Source of the DNA: Lewinellaceae bacterium
GTDB lineage: Bacteria; Bacteroidota; Bacteroidia; Chitinophagales; Saprospiraceae
Assembly (NCBI GenBank): GCA_020636105.1
Contig: JACJYL010000002.1
Span: forward strand, 1,116,001-1,180,000
Direction: 5' to 3'
DNA length: 64,000 bases
The notes beneath the pieces are model-generated. The model was given only the letters and a program-made list of their open reading frames with translations. It did not search any database and was not told the origin of the DNA. This document shows, one piece after another, positions 23,932 to 31,496 of the stretch. Made by a program: the position numbers and the translations under genes. Position 1 is the stretch's first letter. The number at the start of each line of letters is the position of its first letter.

Positions 23932-25692
23932 TTAAAAATCCATCCTGTTTTTAGCAATATTCATTCTCACCCCTGCACCGAAGTAAAGCAGGTTTTGATC
24001 CAGGTTATTGTTCTCACTGTTTTTATTGCGATAAAACATTTGCGCATCCAGGAAAATATTATGCCTCACCATATAACTTACCTCAAAACCTGCCAACAGA
24101 GACCGGGCTTTTACCCCTTGTCCTAATTCATTGCCATAATCCCGTACCCTTGACTCGTAGGAAAGCAAAATGTTGTTTCCCCAGTTTTCGTCAGGGGTGT
24201 CTTCTCCATAGTTGGAGCCTATAACCCTGCCTTCCAGCAACCATTTGCTGTTGAGCCGGTATCTCCCCAACAAAATCCATTCCCGAAAGTTCGCTCCAAG
24301 GGGATGGGCCAATGGCTGGTCGTAATGGGTATAAGTAGCCGAATTATCCCTGAAAGTATAGGTATAAGGCTGTACTGAATTGTATTCCGCCTGGAGATCA
24401 AAATGGTCTATTCCGAACACGTCATAATACTTAAGGCCCAATTGAATACCATATTTATTAGCCCACCAACCGTTGCGATCTATAAACAATTCATTGAATT
24501 TAAATTCGTCGAGCATTAATTGACCATACAACTGGAAACGATGCAAAAAGTTCCACTTCGCATTCAGACCAATCAGGATATTGTCCGGGCTGCCGATACT
24601 GTGTTCCACCAAGCGGTAAAGGATCACCGGGTTGAGATACTGGAACTCAAAGTGGTTCGTCCGGCTAAAAATAACTGTTTCATAGAAACCCAACTCCAGA
24701 TTTGGCAGCAGCCGAAAACTGAGGTAATGGGCTGCCATGTATTTTTTATTGACCAAAGTGCCTCCTGGAACAGACTTATGGGTCCCTGCCGTCAATTCTG
24801 CAAAAATATTCTGGTAATGAAATTTCCACACCTTCCAGTTGATTTTGAGGTACAGGAAATTATTGGAAAAATCAGACAGGAGAAGCGAGCGGTAACCGTT
24901 CCCGATAAAATGTTTCCCGTATCCGAATTGCATCCCTACATGACGGGTAATATTGTATCCGAGATATCCTTGCCCGTTTAAATAATCGTGGCCGTTTTCC
25001 ACATCAAACAATCTGCTCTGATAAGGCTTCACAAATCCCTGGCCCGGGATGTATTTGTAACGATCAAACCGATCATTGACGTAATCGGGAAAACCTGCCT
25101 GGGTTTCCTGTATATTCATAAAAAAATACAAGCGGTCATCTACTCCCCCCCTGACTTGCAGTCCCCTCATGTTCATAAAATACAACCGATCTTCACTTTT
25201 GGAAACATTGAGATCCAACAAGGGATTCACCCTGATGTGAAAGTATTTGTCATTGATATCAAAAAAATTGGCGGGTGTCTGGTAGAAATACTTAAAAATT
25301 GGACGCCGGCTGAGGACAAACCTGGGGTCCGCCAGACTCGCTTCCATCTGCGTGGTGCCCCCCTGGGAAGTGGTTTCTTTTGTGCCCAGCAAAGTGGTCG
25401 CAAATTGACCGATGCCGAGCCATTCGTTGTTATCGAGAAAGAGATAAAGCAGATCACTTTCGTCGAGGGAGGAACGCTTAAAATCAGCCGAATCCAACCT
25501 CAGCGCATACCGGATCGCATCGCTTCTGTTCCACCCTTTGACGGCGGCATGATAGGGCGCTTTTATGCCCGTTTTTACCTCAAGCCGGTCCAGGATATGG
25601 TAGGCTTCGTTGCCCAACGGAATCAGGCTTCCCTGACCACAAAGTAATCCGGAAAACGAAATCGACAAAAGAAAGGTTAACAGTTTGTTCAT
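23932..25692 (-). CDS. outer-membrane beta-barrel protein, Wzi/RemB-like
   Basis: The ATG at 25692 begins a signal peptide (MNKLLTFLLSISFSGLLCGQ); the TTG three bases earlier is unlikely. The product has 586 residues. After a short periplasmic segment (AYHILDRLEVKTGIKAPYH) the protein is rich in amphipathic strands with aromatic girdle residues (YFHIRVNPLLDLNV, GMQFGYGKHFIGNGYRSLLL, LYLKINWKVWKFHYQN) and ends in a strand near GAGVRMNIAKNRMDF. This is typical of the capsule assembly Wzi family, which includes the gliding protein RemB in flavobacteria. A role in capsule handling or gliding is likely, but which of the two cannot be told. It stands alone. Confidence 0.7.
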   Translation of the reverse strand: MNKLLTFLLSISFSGLLCGQGSLIPLGNEAYHILDRLEVKTGIKAPYHAAVKGWNRSDAIRYALRLDSADFKRSSLDESDLLYLFLDNNEWLGIGQFATTLLGTKETTSQGGTTQMEASLADPRFVLSRRPIFKYFYQTPANFFDINDKYFHIRVNPLLDLNVSKSEDRLYFMNMRGLQVRGGVDDRLYFFMNIQETQAGFPDYVNDRFDRYKYIPGQGFVKPYQSRLFDVENGHDYLNGQGYLGYNITRHVGMQFGYGKHFIGNGYRSLLLSDFSNNFLYLKINWKVWKFHYQNIFAELTAGTHKSVPGGTLVNKKYMAAHYLSFRLLPNLELGFYETVIFSRTNHFEFQYLNPVILYRLVEHSIGSPDNILIGLNAKWNFLHRFQLYGQLMLDEFKFNELFIDRNGWWANKYGIQLGLKYYDVFGIDHFDLQAEYNSVQPYTYTFRDNSATYTHYDQPLAHPLGANFREWILLGRYRLNSKWLLEGRVIGSNYGEDTPDENWGNNILLSYESRVRDYGNELGQGVKARSLLAGFEVSYMVRHNIFLDAQMFYRNKNSENNNLDQNLLYFGAGVRMNIAKNRMDF

Positions 25693-25711
25693 CAATATTC
25701 ATTTTGAGGAA

Positions 25712-25719
25712 CAAAGGTA
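25712..25719 (-). promoter_or_regulatory. possible -7 element TACCTTTG
   Basis: On the minus strand TACCTTTG matches TAnnTTTG and lies 20 bp before the Wzi/RemB-like start codon. No clear TTTG is present 19-20 bp upstream. Confidence 0.35.
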
Positions 25720-25884
25720 GGGAAATTGTCATTGTTTTGTACCTTAGCGAACTTCGACAGAGGACTCCTTAAAAAGAATATTAGACACAAATCTCACAAA
25801 ACTAAAGAGATAAGTTTTTAATTTTCAAACCTTTAGGTGCACTATCGGAGCGCAACAAAGGAACGATCAATAAATACAGCTGCC

Positions 25885-26889
25885 ATGAAAGCATTTTTTC
25901 TCGTAAAAAACGGAAGTCCTGAAGTGGCTTTTGAATTGAGGGACCTCAAATTGCCAAAACCAGGAAACCTGGAAGTAAGCATTGAAGTCGAAGGATTCGG
26001 TTTGAATTTTGCGGATGTAACGGCACGGCTGGGCCTTTACCGCGACTGCCCGCCTCTGCCGGCAGTAGTGGGTTATGAAGTAGTAGGCCGAATAACTGAA
26101 ACGGGAGCCGATGTAAAAAATGTCAAAACAGGAGATCGGGTTATTGCCTTCACCCGTTTCGGCGGATATGCCACTCATGTGGTGACCGATGCCCGGGGCG
26201 TAGCCAAAATAGGAGAAGAATATCCTGTCGGAAAAGCTCTTGCCCTCGGGGTTCAATATACTACCGCGTATTTTTCGGCAGAGATCGCCTCCAGTGTTTA
26301 TCCGGGAGAAAAAGTGCTCATCCAGGCCGCTGCCGGAGGAGTGGGAACGGCCCTCGTGCAATTGTGCAAAACGAAAGGGTGCAAGATCTATGGAACAGCA
26401 GGGTCGGATGAAAAACTGGAATACCTGAAATTACATGGCGTGGATGTGCCCATCAATTACCGCACCCACGATTTCAGCCAGGTGATCGATGAAAAAATAG
26501 ACGTGGTTTACGATTCCATCGGGGGCAGCACCTTCAAAAAGGGATTTAAGCTGCTGGGAGAAGGGGGACGAATGGTTTCCTATGGAGCCGCCTCTCAGCT
26601 GGAAGCCAGCAACTTTTTCGGCAAAGTTAAATTCGGCCTGTCTTTCGGTTTTTACCACCCGGTTCAGTTTATCATGAATTCAAAATCGCTCATTGGCGTA
26701 AACATGCTGCGCATAGCAGATCACAAAAAAGATTTACTGCAATATGCCATGGAGCAAGTCGCCCAACTGGCTGCGGAAGGGAAGATCGATCCTCATGTTG
26801 GAGGCCTCTATTCAGCAGATCAGCTGAATGAAGCGCACAGTGCCCTGGAAAACAGACTGACGATGGGGAAGATCGGGGTGGTTTGGTAG
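25885..26889 (+). CDS. VAT1-like quinone oxidoreductase (MDR family)
   Basis: The ATG at 25885 (MKAFFLVKNGSPEVAFELRD) fits the family; the frame is open to 25837 only through a weak GTG. The product has 334 residues. GFGLNFADVTARLGLYRDCP and PAVVGYEVVGRI form the N-terminal substrate domain, with no catalytic zinc Cys. VLIQAAAGGVGTALVQLCKT is the NADPH-binding AxxGGVG motif, and VVYDSIGGSTFKKGFKLLGE follows. This is the zinc-free quinone reductase/VAT-1 branch, which reduces quinones or enones with NADPH in the cytoplasm. Single gene, divergent from the outer-membrane protein. Confidence 0.87.
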   Translation: MKAFFLVKNGSPEVAFELRDLKLPKPGNLEVSIEVEGFGLNFADVTARLGLYRDCPPLPAVVGYEVVGRITETGADVKNVKTGDRVIAFTRFGGYATHVVTDARGVAKIGEEYPVGKALALGVQYTTAYFSAEIASSVYPGEKVLIQAAAGGVGTALVQLCKTKGCKIYGTAGSDEKLEYLKLHGVDVPINYRTHDFSQVIDEKIDVVYDSIGGSTFKKGFKLLGEGGRMVSYGAASQLEASNFFGKVKFGLSFGFYHPVQFIMNSKSLIGVNMLRIADHKKDLLQYAMEQVAQLAAEGKIDPHVGGLYSADQLNEAHSALENRLTMGKIGVVW

Positions 26890-26929
26890 TGAAAGAGGAG
26901 AAAAGACAACATTTTATCTTTTTAATTGT

Positions 26930-26937
26930 TATTTTTG
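26930..26937 (+). promoter_or_regulatory. possible -7 element of the AbiL-like operon
   Basis: TATTTTTG matches TAnnTTTG and lies 32 bp before the ATPase start codon. A -33 match is not clear. Confidence 0.35.
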
Positions 26938-26969
26938 TATAAAATTGACGAAATACAAGATTAAATACA

Positions 26970-28232
26970 ATGTTGCTAGAATTTAGATTTCAAAATTTCC
27001 GCTCCTTCCGGGATGAACAAAACTTCTCTATGCTGGCTGATGATCATAAAGATGAACAATTACAAAATACCTTTTATGACGATAGCAGCAAACTTTTGAT
27101 CTTAAAATCTTCCATCATTTATGGTTCAAATGCCTCTGGAAAAAGCAACTTTATGAAGGCCATTCAGACATTTCGAATGATGATCCTGACTTCTGCCAAT
27201 AATTCTCCCGGAGATTTTTTTGAAAAATACGAACCCTTTACTTTCAGCTTTGAATTTAATAAAGCACCCGTTCAATTTGAAGCCGATTTCTTAATTGAAG
27301 AAATAAAATACACCTATTCTTTCTCTTTTTCAGAGAGCAGGGTTGAACAAGAAAATCTGTATTATTATCCACAAAAAAGAAAGGCGCTGTTATTCAGCAG
27401 GGATCATCAAGATTTTGTTTTTGGAGATCATCTGAAGGGGCATAAATCCGTTGTAGCGGAATTAACCACAGAGAATCAACTTTTTTTATCTAAAGGAGCT
27501 CAAAATAATATTCCCCAATTAAAATCACTATATTCCTTTGTAAACCATGATTTTATGGCTATCCCATTCCTTGATTCATGGGTAGATAATTATTATTCGG
27601 ATAGAATTGCAAAGGAATTGCTCAATGACAATAATGATGTCTTTATCCAAAATTTTAAAATATTGCTCCAGAGTTTTGACACGGGAATTATTGATTTCAG
27701 CGTAAAAGAAAGTGAGCTTCCGTGGGAGAAATATGAAATTTTTGCTGTGCATGATAATTTTGATGAAAATGATAATAATATCGGCTTTTCCGCTATGCCT
27801 TTGGCAGAGGAATCAACAGGCACTCAAAAATTATTTGTCCTTGGAGGCTTAGTCCTTAGGGCTTTAATGAATGGCCGCACCATTTTATTTGATGAGTTTG
27901 AAAGAAGCCTTCATCCTATTATCAGCCAATATATTATTCAATTATTTAACAATCCTGAAGTCAATACAAAAAACGCTCAACTAATTTTAGCGACACACGA
28001 TACAAATCTATTAGGCAAAGAAAATAATTTACGGAGAGATCAAATCTGGATTGTAGAAAAGGATGAAAAAGGAAGATCTGAATTGTTTTCAGTTTCAGAC
28101 ATTGAAGGAATACGAAAAGATACTCCTTTTGAAAAGTGGTACTTATCAGGAAGATTCGGTGGAATTCCAGGAATTGAATCCCTTAATTTCAAACTAAATT
28201 TCCAAAACAACTTCAGCAAAATAAACGATTGA
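26970..28232 (+). CDS. AAA/ABC-type ATPase of an AbiL/RloA-like defence pair
   Basis: This protein of 420 residues starts with FRFQNFRSFRDEQNFSMLAD, the usual N-terminus of AAA_15/AAA_21 SMC-like ATPases. Walker A is IYGSNASGKSN (about 50-60), the signature-like region is AEESTGTQKLFVLGGL, Walker B is GRTILFDEFERSLHP and a terminal LATHDTNLL completes the site. It is 3 bp from a RloB-family gene and the pair matches the AbiLi-AbiLii / RloA-RloB arrangement of abortive-infection modules, related to OLD/PARIS-type ATPase-TOPRIM systems. Both genes are visibly A+T-richer than their neighbours, as expected for recently gained defence genes. Confidence 0.85.
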   Translation: MLLEFRFQNFRSFRDEQNFSMLADDHKDEQLQNTFYDDSSKLLILKSSIIYGSNASGKSNFMKAIQTFRMMILTSANNSPGDFFEKYEPFTFSFEFNKAPVQFEADFLIEEIKYTYSFSFSESRVEQENLYYYPQKRKALLFSRDHQDFVFGDHLKGHKSVVAELTTENQLFLSKGAQNNIPQLKSLYSFVNHDFMAIPFLDSWVDNYYSDRIAKELLNDNNDVFIQNFKILLQSFDTGIIDFSVKESELPWEKYEIFAVHDNFDENDNNIGFSAMPLAEESTGTQKLFVLGGLVLRALMNGRTILFDEFERSLHPIISQYIIQLFNNPEVNTKNAQLILATHDTNLLGKENNLRRDQIWIVEKDEKGRSELFSVSDIEGIRKDTPFEKWYLSGRFGGIPGIESLNFKLNFQNNFSKIND

Positions 28233-28235
28233 TCT

Positions 28236-28832
28236 ATGCCCCGGTCAAAAAGAAAAAAAAGAAAACTTATCCCTAGGATTCTTATAATGTGTGAAGGAGA
28301 AACGGAACGAAATTACTTCCAGGCGATAAAGGAGGATAAACAATTTAAAAGAAAACTTTCCGCATTAGTACCATATGTTGTCAAATCAAAACACCCTACT
28401 CCTGAAACAGTTGTACAAGAAGCGCTGAAAAAAGCAACCGAAGAAAAAATGCAAGGAAATGATTTTGAGAAAGTATGGGTAGTATTTGATCATGATAATT
28501 CTCCGAAAAGAAAAATTGCCTACAATGAAGCTTTGAAAAATAATTTTGACATTGCTTTTAGTGCAATTTCTTTTGAAGTATGGTTTCTAATTCATTTCCT
28601 TAAAACTTCCAAAAGTTTTAAAAATTCTAAAGAGGTTGTTGGATCCTTAAAAAAGTATTACCCAGAATACAAAAAAGCTTCAAATAATGATTTTGCTTTT
28701 TTAAAGAAATATCTTCAGACCGCTTTTAAAAATGCGGAATGGCTGCGAATTCAAAATTCTGCCTCACCACATCCAACAGATAGAACAATGTGGGTTGATG
28801 TAGATATACTCGTTCTAGAATTAATTACATAG
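28236..28832 (+). CDS. RloB-family TOPRIM-like protein (AbiLii-type effector)
   Basis: This protein of 198 residues starts with a basic MPRSKRKKRKLIPRI. The RloB/TOPRIM features are ILIMCEGETERNYFQAIKED (catalytic Glu in CEGETE) and VWVVFDHDN (Asp pair), followed by AFSAISFEVWFLIHF and a C-terminal SASPHPTDRTMWVDVDILV. RloB proteins are predicted nucleases that act with the adjacent ATPase; some relatives cleave tRNA. It lies 3 bp after the ATPase stop and almost certainly shares its transcript. The end is 1 bp from the end of the convergent M48-like gene. Confidence 0.85.
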   Translation: MPRSKRKKRKLIPRILIMCEGETERNYFQAIKEDKQFKRKLSALVPYVVKSKHPTPETVVQEALKKATEEKMQGNDFEKVWVVFDHDNSPKRKIAYNEALKNNFDIAFSAISFEVWFLIHFLKTSKSFKNSKEVVGSLKKYYPEYKKASNNDFAFLKKYLQTAFKNAEWLRIQNSASPHPTDRTMWVDVDILVLELIT

Positions 28833-28833
28833 T

Positions 28834-29766
28834 TTACAACAAAATCCCACAACCATCACAGGAAATGTCATTTTCAGAAATTTTGCTCCCACAATTGTAG
28901 CAAACAAGGGTTTTGGGTACCATATATTTAAATTCCGTCTTGCGATCCACCACCCTTTGATAGTCTCCTGAATCCACCCATTTATACAATTCTTTGGCGC
29001 GGTCGATGACCCACTGTTGTTCCCCGAACATGAGGCTGATGTATTTGATGGCCTTATTGTAATTGCCTGTATCAAAACCTTTAAACTGCCGGGCTTGTTT
29101 GGCAAAATGATTCGGATTAAAGGTGCCGTAATGCGTGGCGGGCAGTCCGGCTATTTTGGTGAGGGCTGATGTAGCGGCATCCACATTTTGACAAGCCAGT
29201 AAGCCAGCCCGGTCAGCCGTGTACTCCGCCATTCTTTTCCAGTTCATCAGGGCAATTTGCAAACCCATTGAAATAAGAGAACTCAATCCCAGGGTGACCC
29301 CGGAAAAAACATCACTCAACAAGGGTAGTACGGCCCCGATTTCATAATACAAAATATGCTTGCTCTTGATATGGCCGATTTCCCGTCCAATGATGAACAT
29401 CATTTCTTCTTCAGAAAAACACTCAACACTTCCGTTGCTCAGGGATACAATGGGATGCTCCATGCCGGTGGTAAATCCCTGTAATTGATCATCACTTCGA
29501 TAGATGTATACCTCCGGTTTCATGGTCAGGTACATGACCTCACAAACTTTTTCGAAAATGTCGAATAACCCGGGAAAACTTTCCGGAGTGACCTGAATAT
29601 TGCTGCCCGTGATCTGGATGGTAAAGATCTTTTCAATGCCGTGCTCGTGGAACTTCCGGACCACCGTATCGATTCCACGGGTCGTCTGAAGCGCATCCAG
29701 GGCTTTTTTGTCGAGCGGATGCTCGTATTCACCGGGAGCGAGGTTGTGCAGGGTTTTGAATTCCAT
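28834..29766 (-). CDS. M48-family metallopeptidase-like protein with altered active site and C-terminal zinc ribbon
   Basis: The protein has 310 residues. Residues 1-100 are a typical N-terminal region of cytoplasmic M48-like proteins (FKTLHNLAPGEYEHPLDKKA). The motif region reads EEMMFIIGREIGHIKSKHIL. In active peptidases the first residue of HExxH is His; here the codon is CGG, giving RExxH, while the second His and the downstream Glu-bearing region remain. A hydrophobic region follows (LPLLSDVFSGVTLGLSSLIS). The C-terminus holds two CxxC pairs (CYNCGSKI and CDGCGILL) that form a zinc ribbon. It may be inactive or use an altered metal site; the role is unknown. Confidence 0.8.
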   Translation of the reverse strand: MEFKTLHNLAPGEYEHPLDKKALDALQTTRGIDTVVRKFHEHGIEKIFTIQITGSNIQVTPESFPGLFDIFEKVCEVMYLTMKPEVYIYRSDDQLQGFTTGMEHPIVSLSNGSVECFSEEEMMFIIGREIGHIKSKHILYYEIGAVLPLLSDVFSGVTLGLSSLISMGLQIALMNWKRMAEYTADRAGLLACQNVDAATSALTKIAGLPATHYGTFNPNHFAKQARQFKGFDTGNYNKAIKYISLMFGEQQWVIDRAKELYKWVDSGDYQRVVDRKTEFKYMVPKTLVCYNCGSKISENDISCDGCGILL

Positions 29767-29866
29767 GTAGATGGATGTTTATATTTAGTTTCAGCAAGTT
29801 TCAAAGTGTAAAGATAAACAATCCCCGGCAACAAATTATTCGTGATCTTCCTCCCAGGCCCATAAA

Positions 29867-30190
29867 AAACGTGAGTTCATCCCGAATTTCATCTAATCAG
29901 ATTAAATTCGGGATTTTTCTTTTACAAAAGAAATAAACCGCAAAATTTAGAAGTGTTTGGGTCGTGTGTTAGGTGTTTTGCGACAAAAAATGACTTTTTT
30001 CCAAAACCCAAACCTTTTGCCCACTCACTTTTACACCTGCCTTCCTGCGTCTGCAGGCAGGTTTTAAATTCCTTGTTTTACACCTGCCTTCCTGCGTCTG
30101 CAGGCAGGTTTTACATTTAAAAAATAATTCAAATAATCAAAAAATTTCTATTTCAGACAGTTTTTGAAAATTCGGGATGAACTCATGTTT
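29867..30190. mobile_element. 324-bp MITE-like element with terminal inverted repeats
   Basis: Ends of 23 bp (29867-29889 and 30168-30190) are inverted copies with one mismatch; the shared core is GAGTTCATCCCGAATTT. Inside are a hairpin made by the left end and 29904-29914 (11-bp stem, then TTTTTCTTTT) and two copies of the ACCTGCC-GGCAGGT palindrome. There is no reading frame and no clear target-site duplication. It fills most of the gap between the M48-like and M23 genes (29767-30232); the rest of that gap holds an A/G-rich repeat. Mobility is inferred from structure only. Confidence 0.55.
30031..30113. repeat. two direct copies of a palindromic repeat
   Basis: A 36-bp unit is present at 30031-30066 and 30078-30113, with arms ACCTGCC and GGCAGGT around CTTCCTGCGTCTGCA-like DNA. 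Related palindromes lie at 34118-34147 and 48496-48522. Confidence 0.85.
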
Positions 30191-30198
30191 GTCTTTTC

Positions 30199-30232
30199 CC
30201 TTTAGCCTTTTGTCTTTTCCCTTTAGCCTTTC
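30199..30232. repeat. short tandem repeat CTTTAGCCTTTTGTCTTTTCC
   Basis: Two copies of CCCTTTAGCCTTT separated by TGTCTTTT lie directly after the stop of the M23 gene (minus strand sense AAAGGCTAAAGGG). The same word occurs at 37307-37346. Confidence 0.65.
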
Positions 30233-30943
30233 TTAGGGTTTCATAAACTCTGCCGGGTCAACATACTCGCCGTTTTTGAGCACTTCGTAGTGCAGATGCG
30301 GGGCAGTAGAAGCGCCGGTATTGCCCACGGCTCCAATGATATCGCCTTTGTTGATCTTCTGACCATTTTTAACGTCAATTTTTGACAAATGGCAATAGGC
30401 GGTTTGGAATTCCTCATCGTGTTTGATGACAACCTTTAAACCATTGAGGCCATCAGTTTCAGCAAAGACAATAACGCCGGCACTGGTAGCTACAATAGCG
30501 GTTCCAATCGGCGCCTTGATATCAATACCGCGATGGAGCTTTTTCTCCTTGGAAAAAGGGTGTACTCTCATCCCATAATCACTGGTGACCTTAAAGTCTC
30601 CCTTCAACGGAGCGATACTCGGCGGGTCGTTTTGTATGGCTTGAGAAACAGAAATGCTAAAAAGCAAAGCAATGAGTGTAAGAACGGGTAATTTCTTCAT
30701 GATCAGGTACTTATTTTTAATGGTTAACAATGTTTGACGTTCAATGGTCTCAAATTCGCCCTCCCCAAAATGACGAAAAGCGGCCTCCATGGCTTCGGGA
30801 AATGCCATGCCCATAGCCATGTTTTCTTCGGCCGCACAACATAAATGATCGAGTAATTCCTCCTGTAAGGGACGGTACTTTAGATGACTCTCTGAAAGCC
30901 TCTGCTCTACCAGGAGGGTCTGTAACGATGTTAGCTCTGACAT
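30233..30943 (-). CDS. HAAS-like / TM / M23 peptidase fusion
   Basis: The product has 236 residues. Residues 1-75 lack a signal peptide and have the look of a HAAS-type helical domain (SESHLKYRPLQEELLDHLCC, MAFPEAMEAAFRHFGEGEF). One transmembrane/signal-anchor helix follows (about 82-100, LPVLTLIALLFSISVSQAI). The C-terminal domain is a LytM/M23 peptidase: SDYGMRVHPF, LHRGIDIKAP (zinc His and Asp) and APHLHYEVLKNG (HxH). M23 enzymes cut peptidoglycan cross-bridges in the periplasm. The stop of the PadR gene is 23 bp upstream, and PadR-HAAS gene pairs are common, so the cytoplasmic domain probably contacts the PadR regulator (inference). Confidence 0.8.
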   Translation of the reverse strand: MSELTSLQTLLVEQRLSESHLKYRPLQEELLDHLCCAAEENMAMGMAFPEAMEAAFRHFGEGEFETIERQTLLTIKNKYLIMKKLPVLTLIALLFSISVSQAIQNDPPSIAPLKGDFKVTSDYGMRVHPFSKEKKLHRGIDIKAPIGTAIVATSAGVIVFAETDGLNGLKVVIKHDEEFQTAYCHLSKIDVKNGQKINKGDIIGAVGNTGASTAPHLHYEVLKNGEYVDPAEFMKP

Positions 30944-30965
30944 TTTTCTGATTTTTTAATAATGG

Positions 30966-31313
30966 CTATCCCGTAATCGGGCTGATCTTTTTCGGACTGA
31001 GGATCAATTGCATCATTTTGACAAATTCCGCGAATTCCTGTACCTTAATGTTGGAGACCTGAGCACCTGAAGGCGTAAGGGAGTAATATTTTCGGACACG
31101 CTTTCCGATGCTCTCTTTTTCGGTGACCAGAAATCCTTCCGCTTCCAGTTTATGCAGTGTCGGATACAATGCCCCTTCTGTCAATTCAAGTTCACCATCA
31201 GTAAGCTCCCTGACGTGTCGGGTGATTTCATAACCGTACATGCGGCCGTTTTCTGCCAGGAGTTTTAATACGATGGTTTGTAAGGTGCCTTTGAGCAGTT
31301 CTTTTGATTGCAT
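30966..31313 (-). CDS. PadR-family transcriptional regulator
   Basis: The ATG at 31313 (MQSKELLKGTLQTIVLKLLA) is chosen because it follows a perfect promoter; the frame is open further to 31424 but that would run through the promoter. The product has 115 residues with the PadR winged-helix pattern: GRMYGYEITRHV, LTEGALYPTLHKLEAEGFL and KYYSLTPSGAQ. It binds DNA as a dimer. Its own promoter contains a symmetric 21-bp site, so autoregulation is expected. It is co-transcribed with the HAAS-M23 gene downstream. Confidence 0.88.
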   Translation of the reverse strand: MQSKELLKGTLQTIVLKLLAENGRMYGYEITRHVRELTDGELELTEGALYPTLHKLEAEGFLVTEKESIGKRVRKYYSLTPSGAQVSNIKVQEFAEFVKMMQLILSPKKISPITG

Positions 31314-31339
31314 AATGCCTGTTTTATTATTACCTAAGA

Positions 31340-31370
31340 CAAAGATACATAATATTCTTATGTATACAAA
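31340..31370 (-). promoter_or_regulatory. promoter of the PadR-M23 operon
   Basis: On the minus strand TTTG (31367-31370) is separated by exactly 19 bp from TATCTTTG (31340-31347), a full match to the Bacteroidota consensus. The predicted start of transcription is near 31333, about 20 bp before the ATG. Confidence 0.75.
31345..31365. promoter_or_regulatory. putative PadR operator
   Basis: The inverted repeat ATACATAA-TATTC-TTATGTAT (8-bp perfect arms) lies between the -33 and -7 elements and overlaps the -7 box. PadR regulators bind this ATAC/GTAT-type symmetry, so bound protein would block polymerase. Confidence 0.65.
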
Positions 31371-31387
31371 TTTTTGACAAAAAAAAT

Positions 31388-31468
31388 AACCGCAACTTAT
31401 GTAAAGGAATCGCTGTGGGTACAAAATTTCTCTGTGACCACTGCGATTCCTTTGCGCACATTGCGGTT
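31388..31468. repeat. imperfect inverted repeat with AACCGCAA ends
   Basis: Arms of 26 bp share AACCGCAA at the tip and AAAGGAATCGC at the inner side (21 of 26 positions agree). It sits between the PIG-L stop and the PadR promoter and may terminate transcription from either side. Confidence 0.65.
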
Positions 31469-31496
31469 AAAAAAATTGAAAAAAGGTTACCTACTC

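Noticed and set aside
24988..25647. Open frame of 219 codons on the plus strand
   Set aside because: It is antisense to the Wzi/RemB-like barrel gene and has no family features.
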